From: M3007 sp039804245
Lineage (GTDB): Bacteria; Bacteroidota; Bacteroidia; Chitinophagales; Saprospiraceae
Length of the DNA: 13,348 nucleotides
Direction of reading: 5' to 3'
Assembly (NCBI GenBank): GCA_039804245.1
Contig: JBDLWO010000335.1
Coordinates: 1 to 13,348 of the forward strand
Below, piece by piece: positions 1-8,280 of the stretch. Positions within the stretch are counted from its first letter, which is position 1, and each line of letters starts with the position of its first letter. The position numbers and the translations under genes are program-made. Below the pieces are notes generated by a model that made no database searches, was not told where the DNA came from, and saw nothing but the letters and a program-made list of their open reading frames with translations.

Positions 1-11
1 AGATTATGGCG

Positions 12-167
12 ATGAAACGCACCTATCAACCGTCCCGTCGTTCCCGCAAAAACAAATTCGGCTTCCGGGAGCGCATGGCCTCCAAAAATGGCCGTAAAGT
101 GTTGGCACGCCGCCGCAAGCAAGGCCGCTGGAAACTTTCCGTTTCCGACGAGCGCCGCCTCAAGTAA
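12..167 (+). CDS. rpmH: 50S ribosomal protein L34
   Basis: This 51-residue, very basic protein is L34 of the large ribosomal subunit. It begins MKRTYQPS and continues through the family core with NKFGFRERMAS, NGRKVLARRR and a C-terminal SDERRLK. That is the normal L34 order, and the length is usual for Bacteroidota. An in-frame ATG lies two codons upstream at position 6 (MAMKRTY...). I chose the ATG at 12 because MKRT is the conserved N-terminus of the family. The promoter lies outside the window. A strong terminator follows 34 bases after the stop, and rnpA comes next on the same strand, the classical rpmH-rnpA order. The terminator and a separate rnpA promoter suggest the two genes are transcribed largely independently here. 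Identification is firm; only the exact start is uncertain. Confidence 0.96.
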   Translation: MKRTYQPSRRSRKNKFGFRERMASKNGRKVLARRRKQGRWKLSVSDERRLK

Positions 168-201
168 TTCCTGACGACCAACTTTACTGTCGTTTCAACA
201 T

Positions 202-238
202 ACCCGTCCTGTAGCATCCCGCTGCAGGACGGGTTTTT
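202..238 (+). terminator. Intrinsic terminator after rpmH
   Basis: The arm ACCCGTCCTG (202-211) pairs exactly with CAGGACGGGT (225-234). The pairing continues inward (TAGC with GCTG, one G-T wobble) to a 14-bp stem with a 5-base loop at 216-220. The stem runs directly into a T tract (234-238). This is a textbook rho-independent terminator, placed to end the rpmH transcript before the rnpA promoter. Confidence 0.9.
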
Positions 239-299
239 GTTGTTTGTTTCCTGACCACACACACTTCTTTCTCCACATCTCCGGCGGTAAAATTGTTTT

Positions 300-334
300 T
301 TTGCCAAAGTTTTCCCGCGCTTGTCCTACATTTG
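300..334 (+). promoter_or_regulatory. Putative rnpA promoter (Bacteroidota type)
   Basis: TACATTTG at 327-334 matches the Bacteroidota -7 consensus TAnnTTTG. TTTG at 300-303 is a possible -33 box with a 23-base spacer, which is at the long end. Only 6 bases separate the -7 box from the rnpA ATG at 341. Transcription would therefore start at or within a base or two of the start codon, giving a leaderless or nearly leaderless mRNA. This is prediction from motif match only. Confidence 0.6.
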
Positions 335-340
335 GCCCCT

Positions 341-745
341 ATGCAGGTTTCCCGCACATTTGAACGCAGTGAGCGCCTGAAAAGCGCAAAAATTATCGGC
401 TCTCTCTTCAGGGATGGCAATTCCTTTGCCGCATACCCCCTGCGTGTGGTATGGGCACCCACGCAGGCTGGTCCCGCAGGCAGGGCAACCATGGCCGTTT
501 CTGTCTCGAAGAAAAGATTCAAAACGGCTGTGGAGCGAAACCGCGTGAAACGACTGGTACGGGAAGCCTACCGACTGCAGAAACACCTGCTGTACGAACG
601 CCTCGAAACCCGGGAGGAACATATTTCCATCATGATCTCTTACATCGGACAGGAAATTCTGCCCTACAAAGAGGTGGAACGGGGCGTAACCAAAATGCTC
701 AGAAAACTGGAAGAGTCTCATCAACAGAAACAATCGAATTCATGA
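341..745 (+). CDS. rnpA: Ribonuclease P protein component
   Basis: The product is the protein subunit of RNase P, which helps the catalytic RNA bind precursor tRNA and mature its 5' end. It has 134 residues, within the family range. The N-terminus (FERSERLKSAKIIGSLFRDG, residues 7-26) matches the usual RnpA opening. The diagnostic basic RNR signature follows at residues 65-78 (ERNRVKRLVREAYR), after the strand AVSVSKKRFKTAV. The frame is open 48 bases further upstream to an ATG at 293. That start is unlikely because the -7 promoter box at 327-334 would then lie inside the gene, and the RnpA homology begins just after 341. The stop overlaps the start of the following lipoprotein gene by 4 bases (ATGA), so the two are probably co-transcribed and translationally coupled. 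Pairing rnpA with such a partner is odd. Confidence 0.95.
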   Translation: MQVSRTFERSERLKSAKIIGSLFRDGNSFAAYPLRVVWAPTQAGPAGRATMAVSVSKKRFKTAVERNRVKRLVREAYRLQKHLLYERLETREEHISIMISYIGQEILPYKEVERGVTKMLRKLEESHQQKQSNS

Positions 746-3700
746 GGTATTTTTTACTGCTCGTCACGCTGTTTTTTTTCAGTTGCCACTCCAACGACAT
801 CCCGCCGCGTATTCTCATTTTTTCCAAAACGGAAGGGTACCGACACGATTGTATCCCGGTTGCCACCGACGCCCTGCGAAAAATGTGCAACGCCAGCGGT
901 ATCGCCGTTGATACCACCGAAGACGCCGGCGCATTCCATGAAGCCAACCTGAAACGATATAACGCCGTCATATTTCTCTGTACCACCGGCGATGTGCTCA
1001 ATCCGGCTCAGGAGACGGACTTTGAACGATACATACAGGCTGGCGGCGGTTATGTGGGTATCCACTCATCCACCGACACGGAATATGGCTGGACTTGGTA
1101 CGGCGGACTGGTAGGCGGGTACTTCAACGGGCATCCGGCACAGCAACAGGCCACACTGCATATCAATGACCACGATCACCCGGCAACCCATCACCTGCCC
1201 GGTAACGAATGGTCGCGCTTCGATGAATGGTATAATTTCAAAAACCTCAACCCAAATGTCAAATTACTGCTCTCTCTCGATGAGAAAAGTTACGAGGGCG
1301 GCACAAACGGCGACTTCCATCCGGCAGCATGGTACCACGAGTACGATGGCGGACGCGCTTTCTACACCGCTGGCGGCCATACCAAAGAAAGCTACAGCGA
1401 AGATCTGTTCATGAAACACGTGCTCGGTGGCATAAAGTACGCTATCGGCAGCAAAAAACGCCTCGACTACAGCGCCTGCCGCACACCTGAACTGCCCGAC
1501 CCCACCCGGTTTACCAAAACGGTGCTGGCCAGCGAACTCACCGAACCCATGGAACTCGATATGCTGCCCGACGGAAAGATTATCTTTATCGAACGCCGCG
1601 GCAATATCAAACTGTACAATCCGAATACCGGACTGGTGACCATCGCCCATAAACTGCCGGTTTACTCGGAACAGGAAGATGGTCTGCTCGGTATGGCGCT
1701 CGACCCAAAATATGAAGAAAATCACTGGATTTATCTGTACTACTCACCTGTCGGCGATGAATCGGTGAACAATCTGTCGCGTTTTGTCTTCCGGGGCGAC
1801 ACCCTCGACCGCTCATCCGAAAAGCTGATTCTTCAGGTAGCCGTACAGCGCGAAGAATGCTGCCATGCCGGCGGCTGCGTCGAGTTCGATGCCGAGGGCA
1901 ATCTGTACCTGAGCACAGGCGACAATACCAATCCGTTCGCCTCCGACGGCTATTCTCCCAGCGACGAAAGCCCCGGCAGGAGCGCCTGGGATGCTCAGAA
2001 ATCCTCCTCCAACACAAACGACCTGCGCGGCAAGATTCTGCGTATCAAACCGCTCCCCGACGGAAGTTATATCTGTCCACAGGGGAATCTTTTCGCCCAG
2101 CAGGAAGTGCGCGTCACCGATGGCACCGTTGCCGCCAACCGGCACTTGTCCAACCGGCCCGAAATATACGTCATGGGCTGCCGGAATCCGTTCCGTATCT
2201 CTTTCGACGACCGGCGCAAATACCTGTTCTGGGGTGAGGTAGGCCCCGATGCAGGCGAACCTGATACCGCACGCGGGCCACAGGGACACGACGAAGTGAA
2301 CCGCGCACGGGCTGCAGGTTTCTTCGGATGGCCCTATTTTGTGGGAAATAACAAGCCCTACCGCGACCATAATTTCTCCACAGGCACAAACGGCCCTCTC
2401 CACAACCCCGATCACCCGGTCAACGACTCCCCCAATAACACCGGAAGCCGCGATCTGCCACCGGCACAACCAGCATTCATCTGGTACCCATACGGCAACT
2501 CCACCGAATTCCCGCTCGTGGGTAACGGCGGCCGGAATGCCATGGCCGGCCCCGTCTACTACTGCGATCAATACCCGAAAGAAACCAGATTGCCCGATTA
2601 TTACAACGGCAAACTGATCACCTACGACTGGATGCGCGGCTGGATGATGGCCGTGACGATTGACTCTTCCGGCAATTTCAGCCGGATGGAGCCCTTCGCT
2701 CATCTGCTGAAATTCTCCAGGCCCATGGATATGATCGTGGATAAAAACGGAACTGTCTGGTTGCTGGAATACGGCACTCAATGGTTTGCCACCAATCCGG
2801 ACGCACGTCTCACGCGCATAGATTATGTACGCGGCAACAGACCACCCGTACCCGATATTACCATCGAAAAAAATGCCGGCGCAGCTCCCTTTGCAGCCTG
2901 CTTCTCTATCGCAGGAACCAAAGACTACGATGGCGAACGACTGCGCTACGAACTCGACTACGGCGATGGCTCTCCTGTGCAGGTCATACAGGGACGCGTA
3001 CCCACCGCACGCGGGGGATTTGACATACAAAACGCCGTTTTTTCCGAGAAAACAAGTCTGAAACGCCTGAAGGAGGAGAATTCGCTGAGCCACGTGTGGC
3101 ACACATTCGAAAAACCCGGCACCTACGAGGTAACGCTGAAGGTTTCCGACAATTTCGGCGCTGCGCGATCCGCCAGAATAAAGGTATTCGCCGGCAACGA
3201 ACCGCCTGCGGTGAAATGGGATCTGAACGGTAAAAACAGGAGCTTCTATCAGGCGGGCGATATGCTTTCTTACCGGATCCGGGTGGAAGACAGGGAAGAT
3301 GGATCACTCGAAAATGGCGCCATTCCGGAAAATGCCATAGCTGCTACCATTGACTATCTCGAAACAGGATTCGACATCACCAGTATCGCCCAGGGACACC
3401 AGGCTGCCCGGAAACAGGCCGAGTACGCCCGCGGAAAAATGCTGATGGAACGCTCTGACTGCAAGGCCTGCCATGCGATTGACCGGAAAATCAACGGCCC
3501 CTCCTACCAGGATATTGCCGAACGATACCGGAATGATGAGTTCGCCGTACGAAACCTGTCGCAAAAGGTCATCAAGGGTGGCGCCGGCAACTGGGGTGAA
3601 ACAGTCATGAGTGCACATCCGCAACTCTCCGAAGAAGATGCCGGTGAAATTGTACGCTGGATTCTCTCACTCGGTGCCCCGGCCAAACCCCAACAGGGTA

Positions 3701-4281
3701 TTGCGCTGTCTGGCAACTATCCGCTGATGCCACCACCACACGGGGATGCCAAAAGCAAGCCCAAATCCGGCACATTTATCCTGAAAGCGAGCTATACCGA
3801 CCGCGGAAGCACCTCTCAGGGAACACAGGAGGGCAGCGAAACACTCGCCCTGCGCCCCACTTTCCTGCAGGCAGAACAGGCCGACAGCATGTCGAAGGGA
3901 ATACGTACCTACCGACCGTTCAATGGCGACACAGTAGTGCTCAACGATACGAAAAATAATGAATTCTTCGTCTTCAAACACGTGGATCTTACCGCCATAC
4001 ATACCATCGCCATGGGCGTGGGTATGAGCGACCGCCTTTACCAGTATGCCGGGGGCCGCGTGGAAGTGAGACTGGACTCGCCCAAAGGAGCCCTCATCAG
4101 CAAGGCAGACATACCATCGGACACAGGAAAGGATCGGATGAAGTTTGCTGAAATAGCACTGCCAGTTGCAGAACAGACTGATAACAGGTTTCACGATCTC
4201 TATTTCGTCCTGAAAAATGAAAATAACCCGTCAAAGGGTACCGGTGCCATTGACTGGGTTCGGTTCGACCTGAGAAGATAA
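742..4281 (+). CDS. ThuA / PQQ-type sugar dehydrogenase / PKD / cytochrome c lipoprotein
   Basis: This exported multidomain protein has 1179 residues. Residues 1-15 (MRYFLLLVTLFFFSC) form a lipoprotein signal peptide with Cys15 as the lipidation site, so it should be anchored in the envelope. A ThuA-like domain (about 23-237) is followed by a glucose/sorbosone dehydrogenase beta-propeller (about 257-697). The propeller contains CHAGG around His375 and GCRNPF around Arg481, at positions resembling the family's active-site His and PQQ-contacting Arg. A PKD-like domain (about 700-816) has the typical YDGERLRYELDYGDG run. A second Ig-like stretch follows. A class I cytochrome c domain (about 890-990) carries CKACH at 907-911 for covalent heme, with Met956 the likely axial ligand. 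The C-terminus (about 1045-1179, ending DWVRFDL) resembles a carbohydrate-binding beta-sandwich. The likely role is oxidation of a sugar or related alcohol with electrons passed to its own heme; the substrate is unknown. The frame is open upstream through rnpA, but the signal peptide fixes the start at 742. Confidence 0.9.
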   Translation: MRYFLLLVTLFFFSCHSNDIPPRILIFSKTEGYRHDCIPVATDALRKMCNASGIAVDTTEDAGAFHEANLKRYNAVIFLCTTGDVLNPAQETDFERYIQAGGGYVGIHSSTDTEYGWTWYGGLVGGYFNGHPAQQQATLHINDHDHPATHHLPGNEWSRFDEWYNFKNLNPNVKLLLSLDEKSYEGGTNGDFHPAAWYHEYDGGRAFYTAGGHTKESYSEDLFMKHVLGGIKYAIGSKKRLDYSACRTPELPDPTRFTKTVLASELTEPMELDMLPDGKIIFIERRGNIKLYNPNTGLVTIAHKLPVYSEQEDGLLGMALDPKYEENHWIYLYYSPVGDESVNNLSRFVFRGDTLDRSSEKLILQVAVQREECCHAGGCVEFDAEGNLYLSTGDNTNPFASDGYSPSDESPGRSAWDAQKSSSNTNDLRGKILRIKPLPDGSYICPQGNLFAQQEVRVTDGTVAANRHLSNRPEIYVMGCRNPFRISFDDRRKYLFWGEVGPDAGEPDTARGPQGHDEVNRARAAGFFGWPYFVGNNKPYRDHNFSTGTNGPLHNPDHPVNDSPNNTGSRDLPPAQPAFIWYPYGNSTEFPLVGNGGRNAMAGPVYYCDQYPKETRLPDYYNGKLITYDWMRGWMMAVTIDSSGNFSRMEPFAHLLKFSRPMDMIVDKNGTVWLLEYGTQWFATNPDARLTRIDYVRGNRPPVPDITIEKNAGAAPFAACFSIAGTKDYDGERLRYELDYGDGSPVQVIQGRVPTARGGFDIQNAVFSEKTSLKRLKEENSLSHVWHTFEKPGTYEVTLKVSDNFGAARSARIKVFAGNEPPAVKWDLNGKNRSFYQAGDMLSYRIRVEDREDGSLENGAIPENAIAATIDYLETGFDITSIAQGHQAARKQAEYARGKMLMERSDCKACHAIDRKINGPSYQDIAERYRNDEFAVRNLSQKVIKGGAGNWGETVMSAHPQLSEEDAGEIVRWILSLGAPAKPQQGIALSGNYPLMPPPHGDAKSKPKSGTFILKASYTDRGSTSQGTQEGSETLALRPTFLQAEQADSMSKGIRTYRPFNGDTVVLNDTKNNEFFVFKHVDLTAIHTIAMGVGMSDRLYQYAGGRVEVRLDSPKGALISKADIPSDTGKDRMKFAEIALPVAEQTDNRFHDLYFVLKNENNPSKGTGAIDWVRFDLRR

Positions 4282-4284
4282 CCG

Positions 4285-6645
4285 TTATTCCTGCCAGTAA
4301 ACCCGCTTGACTCGTTCCGATATGTTGGTGAATATTTCATACGGAATCGTCTGCAGGCAGTCTGACAGGGTCTGTACCGACTCTACATCACCAAAAACGA
4401 CTACTTCGTCGCCCTCACGCGCTTCGGGAATGTGTGTTACATCTATCATGGTCATATCCATACATACATTCCCGATGGTAGGCGCTTTCTTTCCGTGCAA
4501 TTCCACCCTGTAACGCCCGCCGCCGGCCATCCGCAGGAATCCGTCGGCGTAGCCCACGCTGATGGTAGCTATGCGTCTGTCCTCCGGCAGAATACCGCTA
4601 TTCCGGTTGTATCCCACCGACTCGCCGGAAGGCACATCCTTTATCTGACTGACAGTTGCCTTGAGTACATTCACATTCCGGAGTTCTTTCTGTATGTCCT
4701 TTCCCCCGATGCCGTAAATACCGATACCCAGCCTGACCATGTCGAAATGATACTCCGGGAAACGCTCTATACCTCCGGTGTTGCAGATGTGCGCAAGCGG
4801 CGCATAACCGATACCCGCACAAAGCGCATTATAAAAGGTCCTAAAACTGGCAGCCTGGCGGTGCGTAAACGCATCGTGGCTGGTATTGTCGCTGGCCGAC
4901 AAATGAGAAAAAACCGATCTGACGCTCAGGTTGGGATATTCTTTCAGTTTGTTCAGCAGCAGCGGCAGGTCAGACTGCTCAAAACCGAGCCGATGCATAC
5001 CGGTGTCCACCTTCAGGTGAATGAGAAACGGCCTGTCGCGGCCCGCATAATCAATAAGTTCATCAAGCACCCGATGACTGTATATTTCCGGCTCCAGACG
5101 GTAGCGGTACATGGCGTCGAACCCCGATCGCTCCGGATTGAGTACCAGTACCGGTAATTTTATGTCGGCATTACGGAGTGCAATGCCCTCATCTGCGTAG
5201 GCGACCCCCAGATAGTCCACCCGATGAAATTCAAGTAACCTCGCTACCTCGGCAGAGCCGGAACCGTACCCTTCTGCCTTCACCATCACCATCATTTTCA
5301 CACCGGGCTTCAGGCGGCTGTTATAAATGTTCAGGTTATGTATGAGCGCGCTCAGATTCACCTCCAATACCGTTTTATGGGCTTTCTGCTCCAGACGGCG
5401 GGCTATTTTTTCAAATTCAAACGGACGGGCGCCCTTGAGCAAAATGGTTTCTCCCTGAAAATCCGTGTTCCGGAGTGCCTGCAAAAATGAGTCGGTGTCG
5501 GGATAGTAACTGGCCGGCATACTGGCCGGCAGATAGCGATCCAGCATCCGGACAGACTGACCTATTCCGATCAGGCGGGTAACGCCATGTGCCCGGACAG
5601 CGCTGGCAACGCCTTTCCAGAGCTCGTCTTCCGGGAGTCCGCTTTGAAGGATATCAGACAAAACAAGCGTCAGTTTACCACTTCTGGCCTGTTGGCCGGC
5701 AAACTGCAAAGCGATCTTCAGCGATGCCATATCGTTGTTGTAGAAGTCGTTGATCAGCGTGCACTGCTGAATCCCGGCCTTTAATTCCAGACGCATTTCC
5801 ACCGGCTCCAGTCTTCGCAGACGCTCCCCTGTATCCTGCACAGAAATACCCAGCACCTCCATGACACTACGGCATAATCCGGCATTTTCTGCTGCCCAGG
5901 GTACATTCAGAAGCAAATCGCTCGCAGGATTTGGCACAACATGCCGACCGCCGTACCCCTCCGGAAGGTATTTTTGATCACATATCAGCCATTCCGCCCC
6001 TGTAAACAACTTCATTTTTTCCCGGAGTTTCTGCTCTGCCGAGAGGAAACCCTCCTGGTGGGCCGGACCGAGCATGGTAAACACCCCTATAGTGGGTCTG
6101 ATAATACGCTCCAGTCGCTCCATTTCTCCCGGCTCGGAAATGCCTGCCTCAAAAATTGCCAGGGTGTGGCGCTCATTCATCTGCCAGACAGACAGCGGCA
6201 CACCTACCTGGGAGTTGTAACTTTTCGGACTCCTCACAATGTTGAAATCGGGCGACAACAACTGCCAGAGCCATTCTTTCACAATCGTTTTGCCATTGCT
6301 GCCCGTAATACCAATGACCGGGATATTGAAGCGGGAGCGATGGTGGGCAGCCAGTGCCTGAAGTGCATCAAGCACATCGGACACCCGAAGGATACTGGCA
6401 CCGGGCAGCAGTCCGGGGTCAACCGGATTGCTGACTATAAACTGCCTGACCCCGGCAGCGTGCAAATCTGTCAGAAATCGGTGCCCGTCATGACGTTTGC
6501 CTTTCAGCGCAAAAAAAACTGAAACAGCAGGCGCGGCTACATGGCGGCTGTCGGTAAGCAAGTGCTCGGAACGGGCTTCCAAATCGCCCTTTTGAAGCCA
6601 TTCCGCACAAAGAATGGACTGAATATCAGAAATCGTGTATATCAA
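4285..6645 (-). CDS. murF-alr: Bifunctional MurF ligase / alanine racemase
   Basis: This 786-residue fusion covers two linked steps of peptidoglycan precursor synthesis in the cytoplasm. The N-terminal half (1 to about 420) is MurF, which adds D-Ala-D-Ala to UDP-MurNAc-tripeptide. It shows the ATP-binding loop GITGSNGKT at 112-120, FEAGISEPGEM at 165-175 and a NDFYNND segment at 299-305. The C-terminal half (about 424-786) is alanine racemase, which makes the D-Ala. Lys456 in VMVKAEGYGSG is the expected PLP-binding lysine and Tyr679 in SVGYNR the expected second catalytic base; CMDMTMID (728-735) is also typical. The start is a TTG at 6643-6645. The first in-frame ATG is at residue 156, beyond the ATP loop, and the frame upstream is closed by TAA at 6703-6705 with no ATG, GTG or other TTG. 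The fusion is characteristic of Bacteroidota. The gene converges on the preceding lipoprotein gene and is divergent from tsaE. Confidence 0.95.
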   Translation of the reverse strand: MIYTISDIQSILCAEWLQKGDLEARSEHLLTDSRHVAAPAVSVFFALKGKRHDGHRFLTDLHAAGVRQFIVSNPVDPGLLPGASILRVSDVLDALQALAAHHRSRFNIPVIGITGSNGKTIVKEWLWQLLSPDFNIVRSPKSYNSQVGVPLSVWQMNERHTLAIFEAGISEPGEMERLERIIRPTIGVFTMLGPAHQEGFLSAEQKLREKMKLFTGAEWLICDQKYLPEGYGGRHVVPNPASDLLLNVPWAAENAGLCRSVMEVLGISVQDTGERLRRLEPVEMRLELKAGIQQCTLINDFYNNDMASLKIALQFAGQQARSGKLTLVLSDILQSGLPEDELWKGVASAVRAHGVTRLIGIGQSVRMLDRYLPASMPASYYPDTDSFLQALRNTDFQGETILLKGARPFEFEKIARRLEQKAHKTVLEVNLSALIHNLNIYNSRLKPGVKMMVMVKAEGYGSGSAEVARLLEFHRVDYLGVAYADEGIALRNADIKLPVLVLNPERSGFDAMYRYRLEPEIYSHRVLDELIDYAGRDRPFLIHLKVDTGMHRLGFEQSDLPLLLNKLKEYPNLSVRSVFSHLSASDNTSHDAFTHRQAASFRTFYNALCAGIGYAPLAHICNTGGIERFPEYHFDMVRLGIGIYGIGGKDIQKELRNVNVLKATVSQIKDVPSGESVGYNRNSGILPEDRRIATISVGYADGFLRMAGGGRYRVELHGKKAPTIGNVCMDMTMIDVTHIPEAREGDEVVVFGDVESVQTLSDCLQTIPYEIFTNISERVKRVYWQE

Positions 6646-6682
6646 AAGGCTGTTCTTTGATGCGAAGGTCGGTGAATATACC

Positions 6683-6690
6683 CAAAATTT
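6683..6690 (-). promoter_or_regulatory. Weak candidate -7 box for murF-alr
   Basis: On the minus strand this reads AAATTTTG, one base off TAnnTTTG, and lies 37 bases upstream of the TTG start. No convincing -33 box was seen. It is the best match in the 149-base divergent region, but it could be chance in AT-rich DNA. Confidence 0.3.
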
Positions 6691-6705
6691 CAGCCATGAA
6701 TATTA

Positions 6706-6713
6706 TACATTTG
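6706..6713 (+). promoter_or_regulatory. Possible upstream promoter box for tsaE
   Basis: TACATTTG is an exact match to TAnnTTTG, 81 bases before the tsaE start. No clear -33 TTTG precedes it. No real reading frame begins between this box and tsaE (the ATG at 6747 is followed by a stop after one codon). If it is used, it would give tsaE a second, longer transcript. Confidence 0.3.
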
Positions 6714-6782
6714 CTCTCGTTTCCGAAAAAGATCACTGTGCGGCATGGGATAAAATCACCCGAAAAAAACCACTGGCCCACA

Positions 6783-6790
6783 TAAATTTG
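6783..6790 (+). promoter_or_regulatory. Putative tsaE promoter -7 box
   Basis: TAAATTTG matches TAnnTTTG exactly and ends only 4 bases before the first tsaE ATG (6795). A transcript from it would begin at about the start codon, so the mRNA would be leaderless. No clear TTTG -33 box lies 19-23 bases upstream. Confidence 0.5.
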
Positions 6791-6794
6791 CCGC

Positions 6795-7223
6795 ATGATG
6801 GAATTTATAGTTTACGGATCCGATGCATTACCCAGCCTGATGAATGATGTACTGGATGCGCTCGACGGGCGCAAAAAGGTAGTTGTCCACGGCGAAATGG
6901 GCGCCGGAAAAACGACTTTCATATCAGCATTCTGTGAAAAACTCGGCGTGAAGGAAAGCCCGGCCAGCCCGACGTACTCCCTGGTAAACGAATACGGATA
7001 TACGGACGCGGATGGCAGACACACCGTACTCCGACATCTCGATCTGTATCGTCTGCAGGATGTAAAAGAGGCCCTTGATCTGGGTATTGATGATATGCTG
7101 CACGATGATACATACTGTTTCATTGAGTGGCCCGTTATCCTTGAAGGTATTTTGCCAGAAAATACGGCAAAAATCACGATAGAGGTGACTGGCCTCACTA
7201 CGCGAAGAGTCATCATCGAATAA
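6795..7223 (+). CDS. tsaE: tRNA t6A threonylcarbamoyladenosine biosynthesis ATPase TsaE
   Basis: TsaE is the P-loop ATPase that works with TsaB and TsaD to place the threonylcarbamoyl group on A37 of ANN-decoding tRNAs. The 142-residue length is normal. Walker A is GEMGAGKTT at residues 33-41. SPTYSLVNEY at 58-67 is the family switch segment, HLDLYRL at 81-87 is a further conserved block, and IEWP at 110-113 is the typical late motif. Two adjacent ATG codons (6795 and 6798) are both possible starts; I took the first. Neither TsaB nor TsaD is in the window, as is common because the genes are often dispersed. The gene is divergent from murF-alr and stands 83 bases ahead of the polyprenyl synthase, with no terminator evident between them, so the two may share a transcript. 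Confidence 0.95.
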   Translation: MMEFIVYGSDALPSLMNDVLDALDGRKKVVVHGEMGAGKTTFISAFCEKLGVKESPASPTYSLVNEYGYTDADGRHTVLRHLDLYRLQDVKEALDLGIDDMLHDDTYCFIEWPVILEGILPENTAKITIEVTGLTTRRVIIE

Positions 7224-7306
7224 TTTTAATCACCTCTGTACTAACCGAAATAAACCGCCGGAGTGACAACCTTCCTCTCACGCGGCTGTTTCAATAGAAA
7301 TTGAAA

Positions 7307-8278
7307 ATGTCCTTGGATACCATCAAACAGCCTGTTTCAGAGGAGCTACACATCTTCGAGGGAAAATTCCGCGAGGCTGTGCAAAGCCACGTGCCGCTCC
7401 TTGACAAGGTTACCTGGTATATCGTGCAACGCAAAGGCAAGCAGGTACGACCCATGATTACCCTGCTCAGCGCCAAAATTTTCGGACCGGTCAGCGAAGC
7501 CTCCTACACCGCCGCTGCTCTCATAGAACTGATTCACACAGCCACGCTGGTGCACGATGACGTGGTGGATGATGCCAATATGCGCCGCGGATTCTTTTCC
7601 ATCAATGCACTCTGGAAAAACAAAGTGGCTGTTCTTGTAGGCGATTTCCTCCTGTCGCAGGCACTCCTGCTTGCTGTGCGCCAAAAGCAGTACAAGATGC
7701 TGGAGGTGATCAACGGTGCCGTTCGTGAAATGGCAGAAGGTGAACTGCTGCAAATGGAAAAGGCACGCCGTCTCGACATAGAAGAGTCTGTGTACTACGA
7801 AATCATAAGACAGAAAACTGCCTCTCTCATAGCTGCTGCCTGCTGCGCCGGAGCCGTCAGCACCGTGGATGGAAATGAAGAACTCGAAGCCCGGATGAAG
7901 CTGTTCGGAGAAAAAATGGGCATGGCCTTCCAGATCCGGGATGATCTCTTTGACTTCGGCGACGATGATGTGGGTAAACCGCTGGGCATTGATATCAAGG
8001 AAAAAAAGATGACGCTGCCCCTCATCTACGCCCTGAATAATGCGGGATGGCTGGAAAAAAGGCGTATTATCAATATCGTGAAAAATCAGGGCCACAAAAG
8101 TGAAAAAGTGGCGGAGGTAATTCGTTTCGTGCGTGAAAGCGGCGGTATAGAATACACGCGGCAGGCCATGTACCGGTTCCGGCAGGAAGCTTTCGATATC
8201 CTTGATACACTGCCCGATAATCCATCCAGGGAAGCCATGCGGGAATTGCTCGTATATGTAACGGAACGGAAAAAATAG
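7307..8278 (+). CDS. Long-chain all-trans polyprenyl diphosphate synthase
   Basis: This 323-residue enzyme condenses isopentenyl diphosphate units onto an allylic starter. The product is probably the side chain of menaquinone or a similar long-chain diphosphate. The first aspartate motif DDVVD is at residues 84-88, inside HTATLVHDDVVD, and the second, DDLFD, is at 212-216. KGKQVRP at 43-49 is the substrate-binding basic segment. The residue five before the first motif is Ala79 rather than a bulky aromatic, which in this family fits products longer than C20. The sequence is close in style to IspB, but the chain length cannot be read from it. The frame opens at a TTG at 7301; I prefer the ATG at 7307, which gives MSLDTIKQP. 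No clear TAnnTTTG box precedes it. Its stop lies 2 bases from the stop of the convergent DUF2142 gene. Confidence 0.92.
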   Translation: MSLDTIKQPVSEELHIFEGKFREAVQSHVPLLDKVTWYIVQRKGKQVRPMITLLSAKIFGPVSEASYTAAALIELIHTATLVHDDVVDDANMRRGFFSINALWKNKVAVLVGDFLLSQALLLAVRQKQYKMLEVINGAVREMAEGELLQMEKARRLDIEESVYYEIIRQKTASLIAAACCAGAVSTVDGNEELEARMKLFGEKMGMAFQIRDDLFDFGDDDVGKPLGIDIKEKKMTLPLIYALNNAGWLEKRRIINIVKNQGHKSEKVAEVIRFVRESGGIEYTRQAMYRFRQEAFDILDTLPDNPSREAMRELLVYVTERKK

Positions 8279-8280
8279 TC

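Noticed and set aside
451..741. 97-residue N-terminal extension of the ThuA/dehydrogenase protein, or a separate gene overlapping rnpA
   Set aside because: It is the alternate frame of rnpA. A lipoprotein signal peptide begins exactly at 742, so translation should start there.
1813..3102. Minus-strand open frame of 429 residues
   Set aside because: It is antisense to the sugar dehydrogenase and PKD region, whose plus-strand translation has unmistakable family motifs. Its own translation is low in recognisable motifs.
6635..6847. Small 70-residue plus-strand frame between murF-alr and tsaE
   Set aside because: It starts inside murF-alr, crosses the promoter region and overlaps the tsaE N-terminus out of frame. 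No family resemblance.
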